A DNA stretch of 64,000 bases, taken from NCBI RefSeq assembly GCF_003752465.1, contig NZ_RKHJ01000001.1, positions 1,116,001-1,180,000 on the forward strand, written 5' to 3'. The notes under the pieces are model-generated. The model ran no database searches, was not told where the DNA came from, and worked only from the letters and a program-made list of their open reading frames with translations. Positions 23,292 to 32,339 of the stretch are shown piece by piece. Position numbers and translations under genes: made by a program. Positions within the stretch are counted from its first letter, which is position 1, and each line of letters opens with the position of its first letter. The stretch comes from Agrococcus jenensis (GTDB taxonomy: Bacteria; Actinomycetota; Actinomycetes; Actinomycetales; Microbacteriaceae).

Positions 23292-24415
23292 TGGAGATCA
23301 AGGTCGAAGCACTGACGCTCAAGTACGGCGACAACGTCGCGGTGCGCGATCTCGACCTCGACATCGGCGAGGGCGAATCGGTCGTGCTGCTCGGGCAGTC
23401 CGGCTGCGGCAAGACGAGCACGATGCGATGCATCGCCGGGCTCGAGACGCCGACGACGGGACGCATCACGGTCGGCGACAACGTCTTGTTCGACGCGAGC
23501 ACGGGCGTGAACCGCCCGTCCCACAAGCGCAACATCGGGATGGTCTTCCAGTCGTACGCGATCTGGCCGCACATGACCGTGTTCGAGAACGTCGCGTTCC
23601 CGCTGCAGATGCAGCGCTCGTCGAAGGCCGACACCCGGAAGCGCGTGCTGGAGACGCTCGAGCTCGTCGGGCTCGAGGAGTTCGCCGACCGCGGCGCGAG
23701 CATGCTCTCCGGCGGGCAGATGCAGCGCGTCGCGCTCGCCCGCAGCGTCGTGATGCAGCCGTCGATCATGCTGCTCGACGAGCCGCTCTCCAACCTCGAC
23801 GCCCGCCTGCGCCACCGCCTGCGCGGCGACCTGCGCGAGCTGCAGCAGCGGCTCGGCCTCACCTCCGTGTACGTCACGCACGATCAGGAGGAGGCACTGG
23901 CGCTCGCGGATCGGATCGCGATGATGCAGCACGGCCGCATCGTCCAGATCGGCACGCCCGATGAGATCTACGGCCGCCCGCGCAGCGCTTCGATCGCCGA
24001 CTTCCTCGGCGTCGGCAATATCCTCGACGTCGAGGCGGTCGACAGCACGCACGTGCGGCTCGCCGGCGCCGACTTCACGCTCCGCGTACCCGCCTACGAG
24101 AAGGCGACGCAGCTGCGGGCTGCCATCCGTGGCGAGGACGTGCTCACGGCGGACGACCGGCCCGACGGCAACATCATCACCGGTCACGTCCTCACCCGTG
24201 AGTTCCTCGGCGCGAGCGCGATCTACCGCGTCGAGATCGCACCGGGGGTGCAGATCGAGGTCTACGGCTCGAAGCACCGGCCGCTCCGCGGCGGCGAGGG
24301 CCAGGAGGTGCGCCTGAGCATCGACGTCGATGCGATCCAGGTGCTGCCGCTCGATGTCGACGACCTGCCGCCCGCCGACGTGCCGACGACCGCGCACGCA
24401 GAGGTCGCGGCCTGA
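23291..24415 (+). CDS. ABC transporter ATP-binding protein, ferric-iron/polyamine type
   Basis: A 374-residue ATPase with Walker A G-Q-S-G-C-G-K-T-S near residue 38, Q-loop V-F-Q-S-Y-A-I-W-P-H, signature L-S-G-G-Q-M-Q-R, Walker B I-M-L-L-D-E-P-L-S-N-L-D and the switch histidine in V-T-H-D-Q-E-E-A. The C-terminal third is a TOBE-like regulatory domain. It belongs with the fused permease and binding protein that follow. Importers of this family carry iron, phosphonates, sugar phosphates or organic acids; inside an operon of CHA-pathway enzymes an organic tricarboxylate is the best guess. Confidence 0.92.
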   Translation: MEIKVEALTLKYGDNVAVRDLDLDIGEGESVVLLGQSGCGKTSTMRCIAGLETPTTGRITVGDNVLFDASTGVNRPSHKRNIGMVFQSYAIWPHMTVFENVAFPLQMQRSSKADTRKRVLETLELVGLEEFADRGASMLSGGQMQRVALARSVVMQPSIMLLDEPLSNLDARLRHRLRGDLRELQQRLGLTSVYVTHDQEEALALADRIAMMQHGRIVQIGTPDEIYGRPRSASIADFLGVGNILDVEAVDSTHVRLAGADFTLRVPAYEKATQLRAAIRGEDVLTADDRPDGNIITGHVLTREFLGASAIYRVEIAPGVQIEVYGSKHRPLRGGEGQEVRLSIDVDAIQVLPLDVDDLPPADVPTTAHAEVAA

Positions 24416-26163
24416 TGGCGACGTCGACCCTCGAGCGCCCGCAGCGGCACGCAGCCACGGCGAAGTCGACCGCCACGTCGGCCGTGCGGCGCGGGGTGCT
24501 GCCCGCAGTGCTCTACGCGCTGCTCGCGATCCTCATCGTGATGCCGATCGCGCTCGTCGTGCTGTCTGCGTTCACGACGACGACGCCCCGGCCCGGCAAC
24601 CTCGACCTCTCCGGGCTGACCCTCGAGAACTTCGCCGCGGTCGTCGGCCCCGGTGCCGGTCAGGCGGCGCTGAACTCGCTGCTCGTCGGTGTCGGCGCGT
24701 CGATCCTCGCGCTCGCGATCGGCGGCTTCCTCGCCTTCGTCGCGGCGCGCACCAACGCCTACGCGAAGGGTTTCCTCTACTTCGTCGGCCTGCTGCCGAT
24801 GTTCCTGCCGTCCTACGTCGGCGCGCTCGCGTGGGCAGTGCTCGGCGGGCCGAACGCAGGACTGCTCAACATCCTCGCTCGCGACCTCGGCATGCCGGCG
24901 ATCGTCGACATCTTCAACGTCGCCGGGCTCGTCTTCGTGCTCGCCCTCTACTACGCGCCGTACGCGTTCCTGCTGATCCACGCGTCGCTGAGCCTCATGA
25001 ACCCCGACCTCGAGGAGGCCGCGCGCATCCACGGTGCGACGCCGCTTACCGTGCTGCGCAAGGTCACCTTCCCGCTCGCGACCCCAGCGATCCTCGGCGC
25101 GGGCATCCTCATCTTCGTCCTCACGGTCGAGAACTTCCCGGTGTCGCAGATCATCGGCAGCGCCGGCGGCCTCGACACCCTGCCGACCTACATCTACCGG
25201 CTCATGAACTCGGCGCCGTCGCGCGGCAACGAGGCCGCCGCGGTGGCCATCACGCTCGTCGTCATCGTGCTCGCGGTCACCGCCCTGCAGCGCTGGGTGG
25301 TCTCGAAGCGCAGCTACACCACCGTCTCGGGCAAGGGCCTGAAGCTCGGCGTGGTCAACCTCGGCTGGTTCAGGCTGCCGGCGCTCATCATCGGGCTCGT
25401 CTACTTCGTGCTGTCGACCGTGCTGCCGATCGTCGCGCTGCTCTTCGTCGTCCTCCACGACTCGCCCTACGTCGGCAGCATCACGCAGGCGTTCAGCGAG
25501 GGCAGGCTGTCGTTCGAGCAGTTCGAGGAGACGCTCGGCTCCTCCGTCGTGCACCAGGCCACCATCAACTCGGTGATCGTCGCCGTCGTCGCGGCGCTCG
25601 CGGGGACGCTGCTCGCCTTCGTGGTCTCCTACGTCGTCAACCGCTCCAAGCTGCCCGGCCGCGAGGGCCTCGGCTACATCTCGATGCTGCCGCTCGCCGT
25701 GCCGGCGATCGTGCTCGGCCTCGGCCTGCTGTGGACCTGGCTGATCCTGCCGGTGCCCATCTACGGCACGCTGCTGGTGATGATGATCGCCTTCGTGGCA
25801 GCGCAGATGCCGCAGGGCTACCAGGGTGCGAGCTCGTCGATCCTGCAGATCCACCACGACCTCGAGGACAGCGCGGTGATGCACGGCGCGAGCCGCTGGC
25901 GGGCCGTATGGCGGATCACGATGCCGCTGCTGCGGGTGCCGCTCACCTCCACCTTCCTGCTGCTGCTCATGCTCTCGATGCGCGAGCTGACCGTGCCGCT
26001 GTTCCTGTTCACCACCGACACGAGGCTGCTCTCGATCGTGATCTTCGAGGACTTCGAGAACGGCGTGCTGCAGCGCAGCGCCGCGACGAGCCTCGTCTAC
26101 TGCGTCGTGATCTTCGTGCTCGCCTTCATCGCACGTCGCTTCGGCGCCGAGCAGACGAAGTAG
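24415..26163 (+). CDS. ABC transporter permease, two fused membrane domains (AfuB/FbpB type)
   Basis: A 582-residue permease made of two homologous six-helix halves. EAA loops appear as E-E-A-A-R-I-H-G-A near residue 200 and D-S-A-V-M-H-G-A near 485, so one chain supplies both halves of the channel. The start overlaps the stop of the ATPase (TGATG). It couples to the ATPase at 23291 and the lipoprotein at 26205. Confidence 0.92.
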   Translation: MATSTLERPQRHAATAKSTATSAVRRGVLPAVLYALLAILIVMPIALVVLSAFTTTTPRPGNLDLSGLTLENFAAVVGPGAGQAALNSLLVGVGASILALAIGGFLAFVAARTNAYAKGFLYFVGLLPMFLPSYVGALAWAVLGGPNAGLLNILARDLGMPAIVDIFNVAGLVFVLALYYAPYAFLLIHASLSLMNPDLEEAARIHGATPLTVLRKVTFPLATPAILGAGILIFVLTVENFPVSQIIGSAGGLDTLPTYIYRLMNSAPSRGNEAAAVAITLVVIVLAVTALQRWVVSKRSYTTVSGKGLKLGVVNLGWFRLPALIIGLVYFVLSTVLPIVALLFVVLHDSPYVGSITQAFSEGRLSFEQFEETLGSSVVHQATINSVIVAVVAALAGTLLAFVVSYVVNRSKLPGREGLGYISMLPLAVPAIVLGLGLLWTWLILPVPIYGTLLVMMIAFVAAQMPQGYQGASSSILQIHHDLEDSAVMHGASRWRAVWRITMPLLRVPLTSTFLLLLMLSMRELTVPLFLFTTDTRLLSIVIFEDFENGVLQRSAATSLVYCVVIFVLAFIARRFGAEQTK

Positions 26164-26204
26164 CCGACCAACCCCATCCCGATTCGATCCAACGGAGGAT
26201 CACC

Positions 26205-27320
26205 ATGCACAAGTCCATCAAGGTCGCGCTCGCCGGCGCGGCCATCACGACCCTCGCCCTCACCGGCTGCTCGGGCGGCGGTTCGCCGAGCTCCTCCGAG
26301 GGCGCACCGGCGGCCGGCGAGGACCTCGTCGTCGACGGCGAGGTCATCGCTACGGCCGACGTCTACGCGGCCGCCCAGGAGGAGGACGCCATCGTCTTCT
26401 ACACGGGCGGCAGCGAGGTCTCGGAGCAGCAGGCTGCCGATGCGTTCACGGAGGCGACCGGTCTCGAGGTCGAGATCGTCCGGCTCGCGCCCAACAGCCT
26501 CAACTCGCGCATCCTGGCCGAGCAGTCCGCGGGTCAGCTCGCGGCGGATGTGATCCGCATCTCGGGTGAGGACCTCATCGCCGGCATCGCCGAGTCCGGG
26601 GCGTTCGCGCCGGTCGAGCTGACCGACGACATCTCGGGCGGCCTCATCGAGGAGGCCACCTACGAGGACGGCCTGTACTACTCGAGCTTCGACCGCGTCT
26701 ACAGCTTCGGCTACAACAACCAGATCGTCGACGAGGCGAGCGCCCCGCAGAACTGGGCCGACCTGCTGGATGAGCAGTGGTCGGGTGGCCAGGCCGGCAT
26801 CGTGCAGGTCGGTGCCGGCGGCAGCACCGCCGCGCTCACGCGGTTCCAGCTCGACGTGCTCGGCGAGGACTGGATGCGTGACTTCGCGGCGAACGGCCCG
26901 CGGATCTTCGAGTCGTCCGCGGCTCTGACCGACGCGGTTGCGCGCGGCGAGATCGCGGTCGGGCCGATGCCGATCGCCACCGCCTACGCGGCATCGCTCG
27001 ACGGTGCGCCGATCACGATCGCGACGCCGGAGGAGGGTGCCGCCGCGTATCCGTTCTACCTCGGCGCGACCGCCGATGCGGGCAGCCCCAACGCGGCCGC
27101 GGTCTTCGTGAACTGGCTCCTCTCGACGCAGGGTCAGACGCTCGCCGCCGAGCTCGGCGACTACCCGGTCCGTGAGAGCGCTCCGAACCCCACGATCGGT
27201 GACGTCGAGCTGCCCGAGGCTGGTTCCGAGTTCGTGTTCCGCTCGACGCTCGAGGAGTCGCTCGACAACCTCGAGGCGGACGCGGCGCTGTGGACGGAGA
27301 TCTTCGGCTACACGGGATGA
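26205..27320 (+). CDS. ABC transporter substrate-binding lipoprotein (iron/AfuA type)
   Basis: A 371-residue binding protein with a lipobox L-T-G-C (Cys22) and a Ser/Gly-rich linker. The mature part follows the type-2 periplasmic-binding fold of COG1840: I-V-F-Y-T-G-G-S-E, then E-A-T-G-L-E-V-E-I-V-R, and F-G-Y-N-N near residue 165. I do not see the paired tyrosines that bind Fe3+ in FbpA-like proteins, which agrees with an organic ligand. GGAGG precedes the ATG. Confidence 0.88.
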   Translation: MHKSIKVALAGAAITTLALTGCSGGGSPSSSEGAPAAGEDLVVDGEVIATADVYAAAQEEDAIVFYTGGSEVSEQQAADAFTEATGLEVEIVRLAPNSLNSRILAEQSAGQLAADVIRISGEDLIAGIAESGAFAPVELTDDISGGLIEEATYEDGLYYSSFDRVYSFGYNNQIVDEASAPQNWADLLDEQWSGGQAGIVQVGAGGSTAALTRFQLDVLGEDWMRDFAANGPRIFESSAALTDAVARGEIAVGPMPIATAYAASLDGAPITIATPEEGAAAYPFYLGATADAGSPNAAAVFVNWLLSTQGQTLAAELGDYPVRESAPNPTIGDVELPEAGSEFVFRSTLEESLDNLEADAALWTEIFGYTG

Positions 27321-27331
27321 TGTGCGGACGC

Positions 27332-27359
27332 GGTGGGGCGGCGATCGTCGCCCCACCGG
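27332..27359 (+). terminator. Hairpin between the binding-protein gene and the regulator gene
   Basis: CGGTGGGGCG and CGCCCCACCG form the ends of a 28-base near-perfect palindrome, eleven bases after the stop. It probably reduces transcription into the regulator and tautomerase genes rather than ending it completely. Confidence 0.6.
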
Positions 27360-27395
27360 CTGCACCCGAGAACGACGATTGAGATGGAGACAGGC

Positions 27396-28061
27396 ATGGA
27401 TCTTGCGGGGCAGATCCGGGAGATGATCCTGAACGGCGAGCTGGTGCCCAACCAGCGGCTCGTCGAGGCCGACCTCTCCGAGACGTTCGGCGCATCCCGA
27501 CCCGCGGTGCGCGAGGCCCTGCGCGAGCTGACCGGCGAGGGTCTGGTCGAGCGCGTGGCCAACCGCGGCGCCCGAGTGAGGGCCATCAGCTTCGACGAGG
27601 CGATCGAAATCGCCGAGGCGAGGCGCGCGCTCGAGAGCCTGTGCGCCGGCAAGGCGGCGGAGGCCATCACCGATGCGGAGATCGCAGAGCTGCAGGCGCT
27701 CGGCACGGTCATGCGGACCGCGGTCGACGACGGCGACCGGGAGCTGTACGCGGCGAAGAACCGTGAGCTGCACGACCGCGTCCACGAGATCTCCGGTCAG
27801 CGCACGGCGCTGACGCTCATCCGACGCCTGCGCGGGCAGAACGTGCGGCAGCAGTTCCGGCTCGCGCAGAAGCCGGGGCGCGCCGACGTCTCCGTCGTCG
27901 AGCACCTGGCCATCATCGAGACCATCTGCCGCCGCGACCGCGAGGCGGCCGAACAGGCGATGGCAGCGCACCTCGACAGCGTCATCAGCGCGATGCACGC
28001 GGTGCGGGCTGAGGCCGAGGCGCAGCACGCGCCCCGCGCGCAGCTGGAGGCGGCGTCGTGA
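27396..28061 (+). CDS. GntR-family regulator, FCD subfamily (island C)
   Basis: About 221 residues. The winged helix (A-D-L-S-E-T-F-G-A-S-R-P-A-V-R-E-A-L-R) is followed by an FCD domain with N-R-E-L-H-D-R-V-H near 125. ATG 27396 has GGAGA at good distance; ATG 27384 is also in frame. The stop overlaps the GTG of the tautomerase gene. It is the likely sensor of island C and may act at 21025-21035. Confidence 0.87.
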   Translation: MDLAGQIREMILNGELVPNQRLVEADLSETFGASRPAVREALRELTGEGLVERVANRGARVRAISFDEAIEIAEARRALESLCAGKAAEAITDAEIAELQALGTVMRTAVDDGDRELYAAKNRELHDRVHEISGQRTALTLIRRLRGQNVRQQFRLAQKPGRADVSVVEHLAIIETICRRDREAAEQAMAAHLDSVISAMHAVRAEAEAQHAPRAQLEAAS

Positions 28062-29134
28062 CGGGGGCCTCCGGCGCGGGCGTGCGCTGCATGCTCATGC
28101 GCGGCGGCACGTCGAAGGGCGCGTACTTCCTGGCCGAGGACCTGCCCGCCGACCGAGCCGAGCGCGACGACTTGCTGCTGCGCATCATGGGGTCCCCTGA
28201 CGCGCGGCAGATCGACGGGATCGGCGGAGCACATCCGCTCACGAGCAAGGTCGCTGTCGTGCGGCCCGTGCCGGGGCATGGCGAGCCGGATGCGGTGGAG
28301 TACCTCTTCCTGCAGGTGTCGGTCGACGAGGCGCTCGTCAGCGACCGGCAGAACTGCGGCAACCTGCTCGCCGGCGTCGGCCCCTTCGCGATCGAGCGCG
28401 GCCTCATCCCCGCCGACGACGGCGAGACGCTCGTGCCGATCCGCATGGTCAACACCGGCGGCGGTGCGGTCGCGCACGTCCCGACGCCCGGCGGGGTCGT
28501 CGACTATGACGGCGGCACCCGCATCGACGGCGTGCCCGGCACCGCCGGCGGCATCGTCCTGGACTTCGAGGACGCCGCCGGCTCCAGCTGCGGCAGCCTG
28601 CTGCCGACCGGCCGGGTGGTCGACGAGATCGACGGCATCGCCGTGACCCTCGTCGACAACGGCATGCCCACCGTCGTGCTCCGCGCATCCGACATGGGTG
28701 TCCGCGGCGACGAGACGCCGACCGAGCTGGAGGCCGACGATGCGCTGCGGGCGGCTCTCGAACGCATCCGCATCGACGCGGGCGAGCAGATGGGCCTCGG
28801 CGATGTGCGCGACGCAACCGTGCCGAAGATGACGATGGTCTCGGCACCGACGGGGGGCGGCACGCTGTCAACCCGCACGTTCATCCCGCATCGCTGCCAC
28901 ACGTCGATCGGCGTGCTGGGCGCCGCGAGCGTCGGCGTCGCCGCGCTGCTGCCCGGCTCGGTCGCCGACGGTCTGGTCGTCGCGCCGGACGGCGCCCGGC
29001 TCTCGATCGAACACCCGACGGGCGCCCTCGAGGTCGAGATCGAGCTCGACGGCCTCAAGGTGCGGCGCACCGCGATCGTGCGCACCGCGCGCCCGATCAT
29101 GGACGGCATCGTCTACCCACGCCCCCGGCGCTGA
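28058..29134 (+). CDS. galD: 4-oxalomesaconate tautomerase (PrpF family, GalD-like)
   Basis: A 358-residue PrpF-fold protein. Marks of the family are M-L-M-R-G-G-T-S-K-G-A-Y-F at the start, D-A-R-Q-I-D-G-I-G-G-A-H-P near 50, the catalytic-cysteine segment N-C-G-N-L near 105 and H-R-C-H-T-S-I-G near 278. GalD shifts the keto form of 4-oxalomesaconate to the enol used by the hydratase. PrpF proteins of the methylcitrate route are the alternative, but no methylcitrate genes are present while GalB- and GalC-like genes are. Confidence 0.82.
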   Translation: MTGASGAGVRCMLMRGGTSKGAYFLAEDLPADRAERDDLLLRIMGSPDARQIDGIGGAHPLTSKVAVVRPVPGHGEPDAVEYLFLQVSVDEALVSDRQNCGNLLAGVGPFAIERGLIPADDGETLVPIRMVNTGGGAVAHVPTPGGVVDYDGGTRIDGVPGTAGGIVLDFEDAAGSSCGSLLPTGRVVDEIDGIAVTLVDNGMPTVVLRASDMGVRGDETPTELEADDALRAALERIRIDAGEQMGLGDVRDATVPKMTMVSAPTGGGTLSTRTFIPHRCHTSIGVLGAASVGVAALLPGSVADGLVVAPDGARLSIEHPTGALEVEIELDGLKVRRTAIVRTARPIMDGIVYPRPRR

Positions 29135-29135
29135 G

Positions 29136-30359
29136 GTGGGGCGCGGCTGGTTGACGCCGCAGCTCGCGCTGCTGCTCGCGCACGCGGTGCTCGTGCAGCT
29201 CGTGAGCTACGCGATGCGACCGGCGATCAGCTACGCGATCCTCGACCTCGGCTTCGGTCCGGTCTGGCTCGGCGTCGCCACCGCGGCCTTCGCGGTGCCT
29301 CCGCTGCTGCTCGCCATCCCGTCCGGGCGGCTGACGGACCGCTTCGGCGAGCGGGCGCCGCTCGCAATGGGCGGGGCCGCCTACGTCGGCGCGGTGGTCA
29401 TGGCGCTGCTGTGGGGGACGACGCTCTTCGGCCTCATCGCGGCGACGGTGCTGCTCGGCCTCGGCGTGCTGTGGTCGGTCGTCGGCGAGCAGGCGTGGGT
29501 GATGCGCGATGCCCCCGGCGGCCGGCTCGACGCGGTCTTCGGCATCTACACCTTCGCCACCTCCAGCGGGCAGATGCTCGGCCCGTTCCTGCTGGCACTG
29601 CCGGGCGGCTCACCGCAGTCACCGCCGTTCGAGCTGGTGTCGTGGTGCTGCCTGGGCGCGTCCGCGGCGGTGCTCGTGCTGGCGTTGCTCGTGCGGTCGA
29701 CCAGGCGCCTGGCTGACGACGAACGCGATGCAACGCCCGAGCGGCTCGCCCCGGCCGCGTGGCGGCTGCTCCGTCGTCCCGGCGTCGTATCGGCGCTCGT
29801 CACGAGCAGCCTCGTGCTGTCGTCGCTCGACATCGCGCTCGCCTACCTGCCGCTGCTCGCCCAGGAGCGCTCGTTCGCGCCGTGGGTGCTCACGGCGCTG
29901 CTCGTGGCGCGCGGTCTCGCAACGATGGTGTCGCGACTGAGTCTCGGACGGCTGACCGGGGCGTTCGGTCGCCGTCGCGTGCTGATCGTCGGATCGCTGC
30001 TGTCTGCCGTAGGGCTCGCGGCTCTCGCCCTGCCCGTCCACCCCGTCCTGCTCGTGCTCGCGATGGTCGTCTACGGGCTCGCTGCCGGCACCGTGCAGCC
30101 GCTGACGATGTCGTGGATGACGATGCTCACGCCGCGTCACCAGCGCGGTGTCGGCGCATCGATGCGGCTCGTCGGCAATCGCGCGGGGCAGACGGCGATA
30201 CCACTCCTCGTCGCGGCGATCTCCGCGCTCGGCGGCGCGGCGGTCGTGTTCGCCTTCACCGGGCTGAGCCTCGTGGCCTCGGCGTGGCTGTCGCGTGTCG
30301 CGCCGAACGACGCAACCTCCGACGACGACGCGATCGGCGATGCAGCATCCGAGCCGTGA
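29136..30359 (+). CDS. MFS transporter
   Basis: A 407-residue permease with twelve predicted helices and a first-loop motif G-R-L-T-D-R-F-G-E-R. It begins with GTG one base after the tautomerase stop, so it belongs to the island C transcript. It is not of the MHS type found in islands B and E. Direction of transport cannot be read from sequence; export of an overflow acid or import of a second form of the substrate are both possible. Confidence 0.82.
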   Translation: MGRGWLTPQLALLLAHAVLVQLVSYAMRPAISYAILDLGFGPVWLGVATAAFAVPPLLLAIPSGRLTDRFGERAPLAMGGAAYVGAVVMALLWGTTLFGLIAATVLLGLGVLWSVVGEQAWVMRDAPGGRLDAVFGIYTFATSSGQMLGPFLLALPGGSPQSPPFELVSWCCLGASAAVLVLALLVRSTRRLADDERDATPERLAPAAWRLLRRPGVVSALVTSSLVLSSLDIALAYLPLLAQERSFAPWVLTALLVARGLATMVSRLSLGRLTGAFGRRRVLIVGSLLSAVGLAALALPVHPVLLVLAMVVYGLAAGTVQPLTMSWMTMLTPRHQRGVGASMRLVGNRAGQTAIPLLVAAISALGGAAVVFAFTGLSLVASAWLSRVAPNDATSDDDAIGDAASEP

Positions 30360-30402
30360 CCGTCCCGTTGCCCTGCGCGCCACCGCCCGCCATGCTCTCG
30401 TC

Positions 30403-30954
30403 ATGACCTACGCTCCTCCGCCCGCACCGAGGTACGCGCCACCTCCAGCGCCCGGCCCCGGAGCGGTCGTGGCGGCGGTCATCGCGATCGCGGCGCCGAT
30501 CGTGGCCGTGCTCGTGAAGCTGCCGTCGAGCGGCTGGCTCATGGTCTTCTTCTTCATCTCGGGGCTGCTCTGGCTCGCCGGCTACGGGCTGCTCATCGTC
30601 GCGGTGTCGCTCGGCATGCTCCGGCGCCGCGGGCAGCTGCGGTTCGGCACTCGCCGCGTCCGCGCCATCATCTGGGCGCTGCTGACGTCGGTGGGCGTCG
30701 TCGTGCTCGGGTTCACCGTCATCGACGGCGGCGATACGACGGAGTCGGTCCAGTCGACGCTGACGCTCATGCTCGGCGCACCCGTCAGCCCGTCGCCAGC
30801 GCACAGCCTGACCGAGGCCATCTCGTGGATCGCGGCGGTGGCTTGGATCGTCGGCTGGGCGGCGCTCGTCGTCGAGTGGATCGTCGCCGCCGGCAGATCG
30901 CGGCGTGCGGTCGCGTCGGTCGCACCGCCGGTCCTGCCGCCGCGACTCGGCTGA
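30403..30954 (+). CDS. Four-helix membrane protein, paralogue of 31616-32143
   Basis: A 183-residue protein with a Pro/Ala-rich cytosolic start, four hydrophobic helices, a basic loop G-M-L-R-R-R-G-Q-L-R-F after helix 2 and an extracellular V-I-D-G-G-D-T-T-E-S-V. The protein at 31616 repeats the whole plan (L-P-T-G-G-W-L, G-M-L-R-R-R-G-S-L, V-V-D-G-G-D-T-S-E-S-V). No known family is recognised. Confidence 0.75.
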   Translation: MTYAPPPAPRYAPPPAPGPGAVVAAVIAIAAPIVAVLVKLPSSGWLMVFFFISGLLWLAGYGLLIVAVSLGMLRRRGQLRFGTRRVRAIIWALLTSVGVVVLGFTVIDGGDTTESVQSTLTLMLGAPVSPSPAHSLTEAISWIAAVAWIVGWAALVVEWIVAAGRSRRAVASVAPPVLPPRLG

Positions 30955-30969
30955 GCCGCTCGCACGGCC

Positions 30970-31479
30970 TCAGTCAGCGCTGCGATGGAAGCGCTCCCGC
31001 ACCGTCTCGCGGTTGATGCGCTGGATCTCCTCGATCTGCTGGTCGGCACGCAGCTGCAGCGAGAGGAGGAGCGCGCGATCCTGCCGCGGGTCGCTCTCCG
31101 CCAGCTCGAGCAGCGAATCCCACATCGACCGCTTCGCCCGCACCGCGCCGGTGAGGAAGTCGAGCTCCATCTGCGCGAGCGAGCTGCGGCGCAGCCGCAG
31201 CAGGTTGACGGGGTTCACGCCGCCGCCGATGCGCAGGAGTCCCGTGAGCAGGCGCTTCCAGCCCTTCGGCCGAAACCCGAGCTGCTGGATGATGCGCGCG
31301 AGGTCGCGCCGGTCGCGCTCGATCTCGCCGGAGAGCGCGAGCAGCGCCTGCTCGTGCGCGGTGCCCTCGAAGGTGCGCGCCGCCGCCTTGAACGCCTGCA
31401 CGCCGCCCTCGGATGCGAGCAGGTGCTCGTTCAGGTAGGTCGCGAGGTTGTCGTCGGCATCGCTGCGACGGTCGGTCAT
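30970..31479 (-). CDS. Ferritin-like four-helix protein of unknown function
   Basis: A 169-residue, fully helical protein without signal or membrane segments. Helices with A-R-T-F-E-G-T-A-H-E-Q-A-L-L-A-L near residue 36 and A-Q-M-E-L-D-F-L near 106 resemble ferritin-like PA2169/DUF892-type stress proteins, but a full set of diiron ligands is not evident. Starts at ATG 31479 behind GGAGG. It is encoded between, and opposite to, the two paralogous membrane proteins. Confidence 0.6.
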   Translation of the reverse strand: MTDRRSDADDNLATYLNEHLLASEGGVQAFKAAARTFEGTAHEQALLALSGEIERDRRDLARIIQQLGFRPKGWKRLLTGLLRIGGGVNPVNLLRLRRSSLAQMELDFLTGAVRAKRSMWDSLLELAESDPRQDRALLLSLQLRADQQIEEIQRINRETVRERFHRSAD

Positions 31480-31615
31480 CGTGGCCTCCGATCGAGAGTG
31501 TGTCCCCCAACTCTCCCCCCTTTGTCCTGTGAGATGGGTGCGGGCGTGCTGCGTCGCACCGCCGCAACACGGCGCGCGTGCCGCACTCCGAAGGTCGATG
31601 CGGCACGCTAGCCGC

Positions 31616-32143
31616 ATGCATCCGAACCCGCCCGAGCGCGGCCACGACGACGCGGCGCTCGTCACCGCCGCGTGGGTCGCCATCCTGGCGCCGCTCGTGG
31701 CCATCGCGCTCAAGCTGCCCACCGGCGGCTGGCTGCTCGTCGGCATGGTCTTCTCGTTCCCGATCTGGCTCATCGGGTACGCGGCTGTCGTCGTGCCGGC
31801 GGCCGTCGGCATGCTGCGCCGGCGCGGATCGCTCCGCGGGCCAGGTCATCGCACGCGCGCCATCATCTGGTCGTGGCTCACCTCGATCGGGGTGCTCATC
31901 GTCGGCCTCACGGTGGTCGACGGCGGCGACACGAGTGAGTCGGTCGCCTCGACGCTCGGCCTCATGCTCGGCAGCACGGGCACTGACTCGCCGGTCAACG
32001 ACGTGTCGGCCGTGATCGCCATGGTCGCGGCCATCCCGTGGCTCGGTGGGCTGCTCGCGCTGCTCGTCGAATGGATGGTGTCGCTCGCGCGACGCCGCGC
32101 CGAGGCGCCGCGCGTCGCGCCGCCCGTGGTCGGCAGGCAGTGA
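31616..32143 (+). CDS. Four-helix membrane protein, paralogue of 30403-30954
   Basis: A 175-residue homologue of the protein at 30403, lacking its proline-rich start. The shared G-M-L-R-R-R-G loop, R-A-I-I-W and V-D-G-G-D-T-x-E-S-V segments show a duplication with divergence, the ferritin-like gene lying between the copies. Function unknown. Confidence 0.75.
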   Translation: MHPNPPERGHDDAALVTAAWVAILAPLVAIALKLPTGGWLLVGMVFSFPIWLIGYAAVVVPAAVGMLRRRGSLRGPGHRTRAIIWSWLTSIGVLIVGLTVVDGGDTSESVASTLGLMLGSTGTDSPVNDVSAVIAMVAAIPWLGGLLALLVEWMVSLARRRAEAPRVAPPVVGRQ

Positions 32144-32339
32144 CGCCGCGAACGCGATCAGAACGTCGCCCGTGCACCAACCGATTACCGCGACATCAGC
32201 ACGAACCGACGGGACGCTCGTCTCTCCACGAGCCGCCGGTGCTCAGCGTTTCCGAAGGTATGACTCCGTCCACTTGCCCGCTCCCATCGAGACCGCGATC
32301 CTCGTCTGTACCCCATCTCTCGCACGACAAGGATCCGCG

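Noticed and set aside
28058..29134. 2-methylaconitate isomerase PrpF of propionate use
   Set aside because: No methylcitrate synthase, dehydratase or lyase genes are present, whereas GalB- and GalC-like genes are in the same operon.
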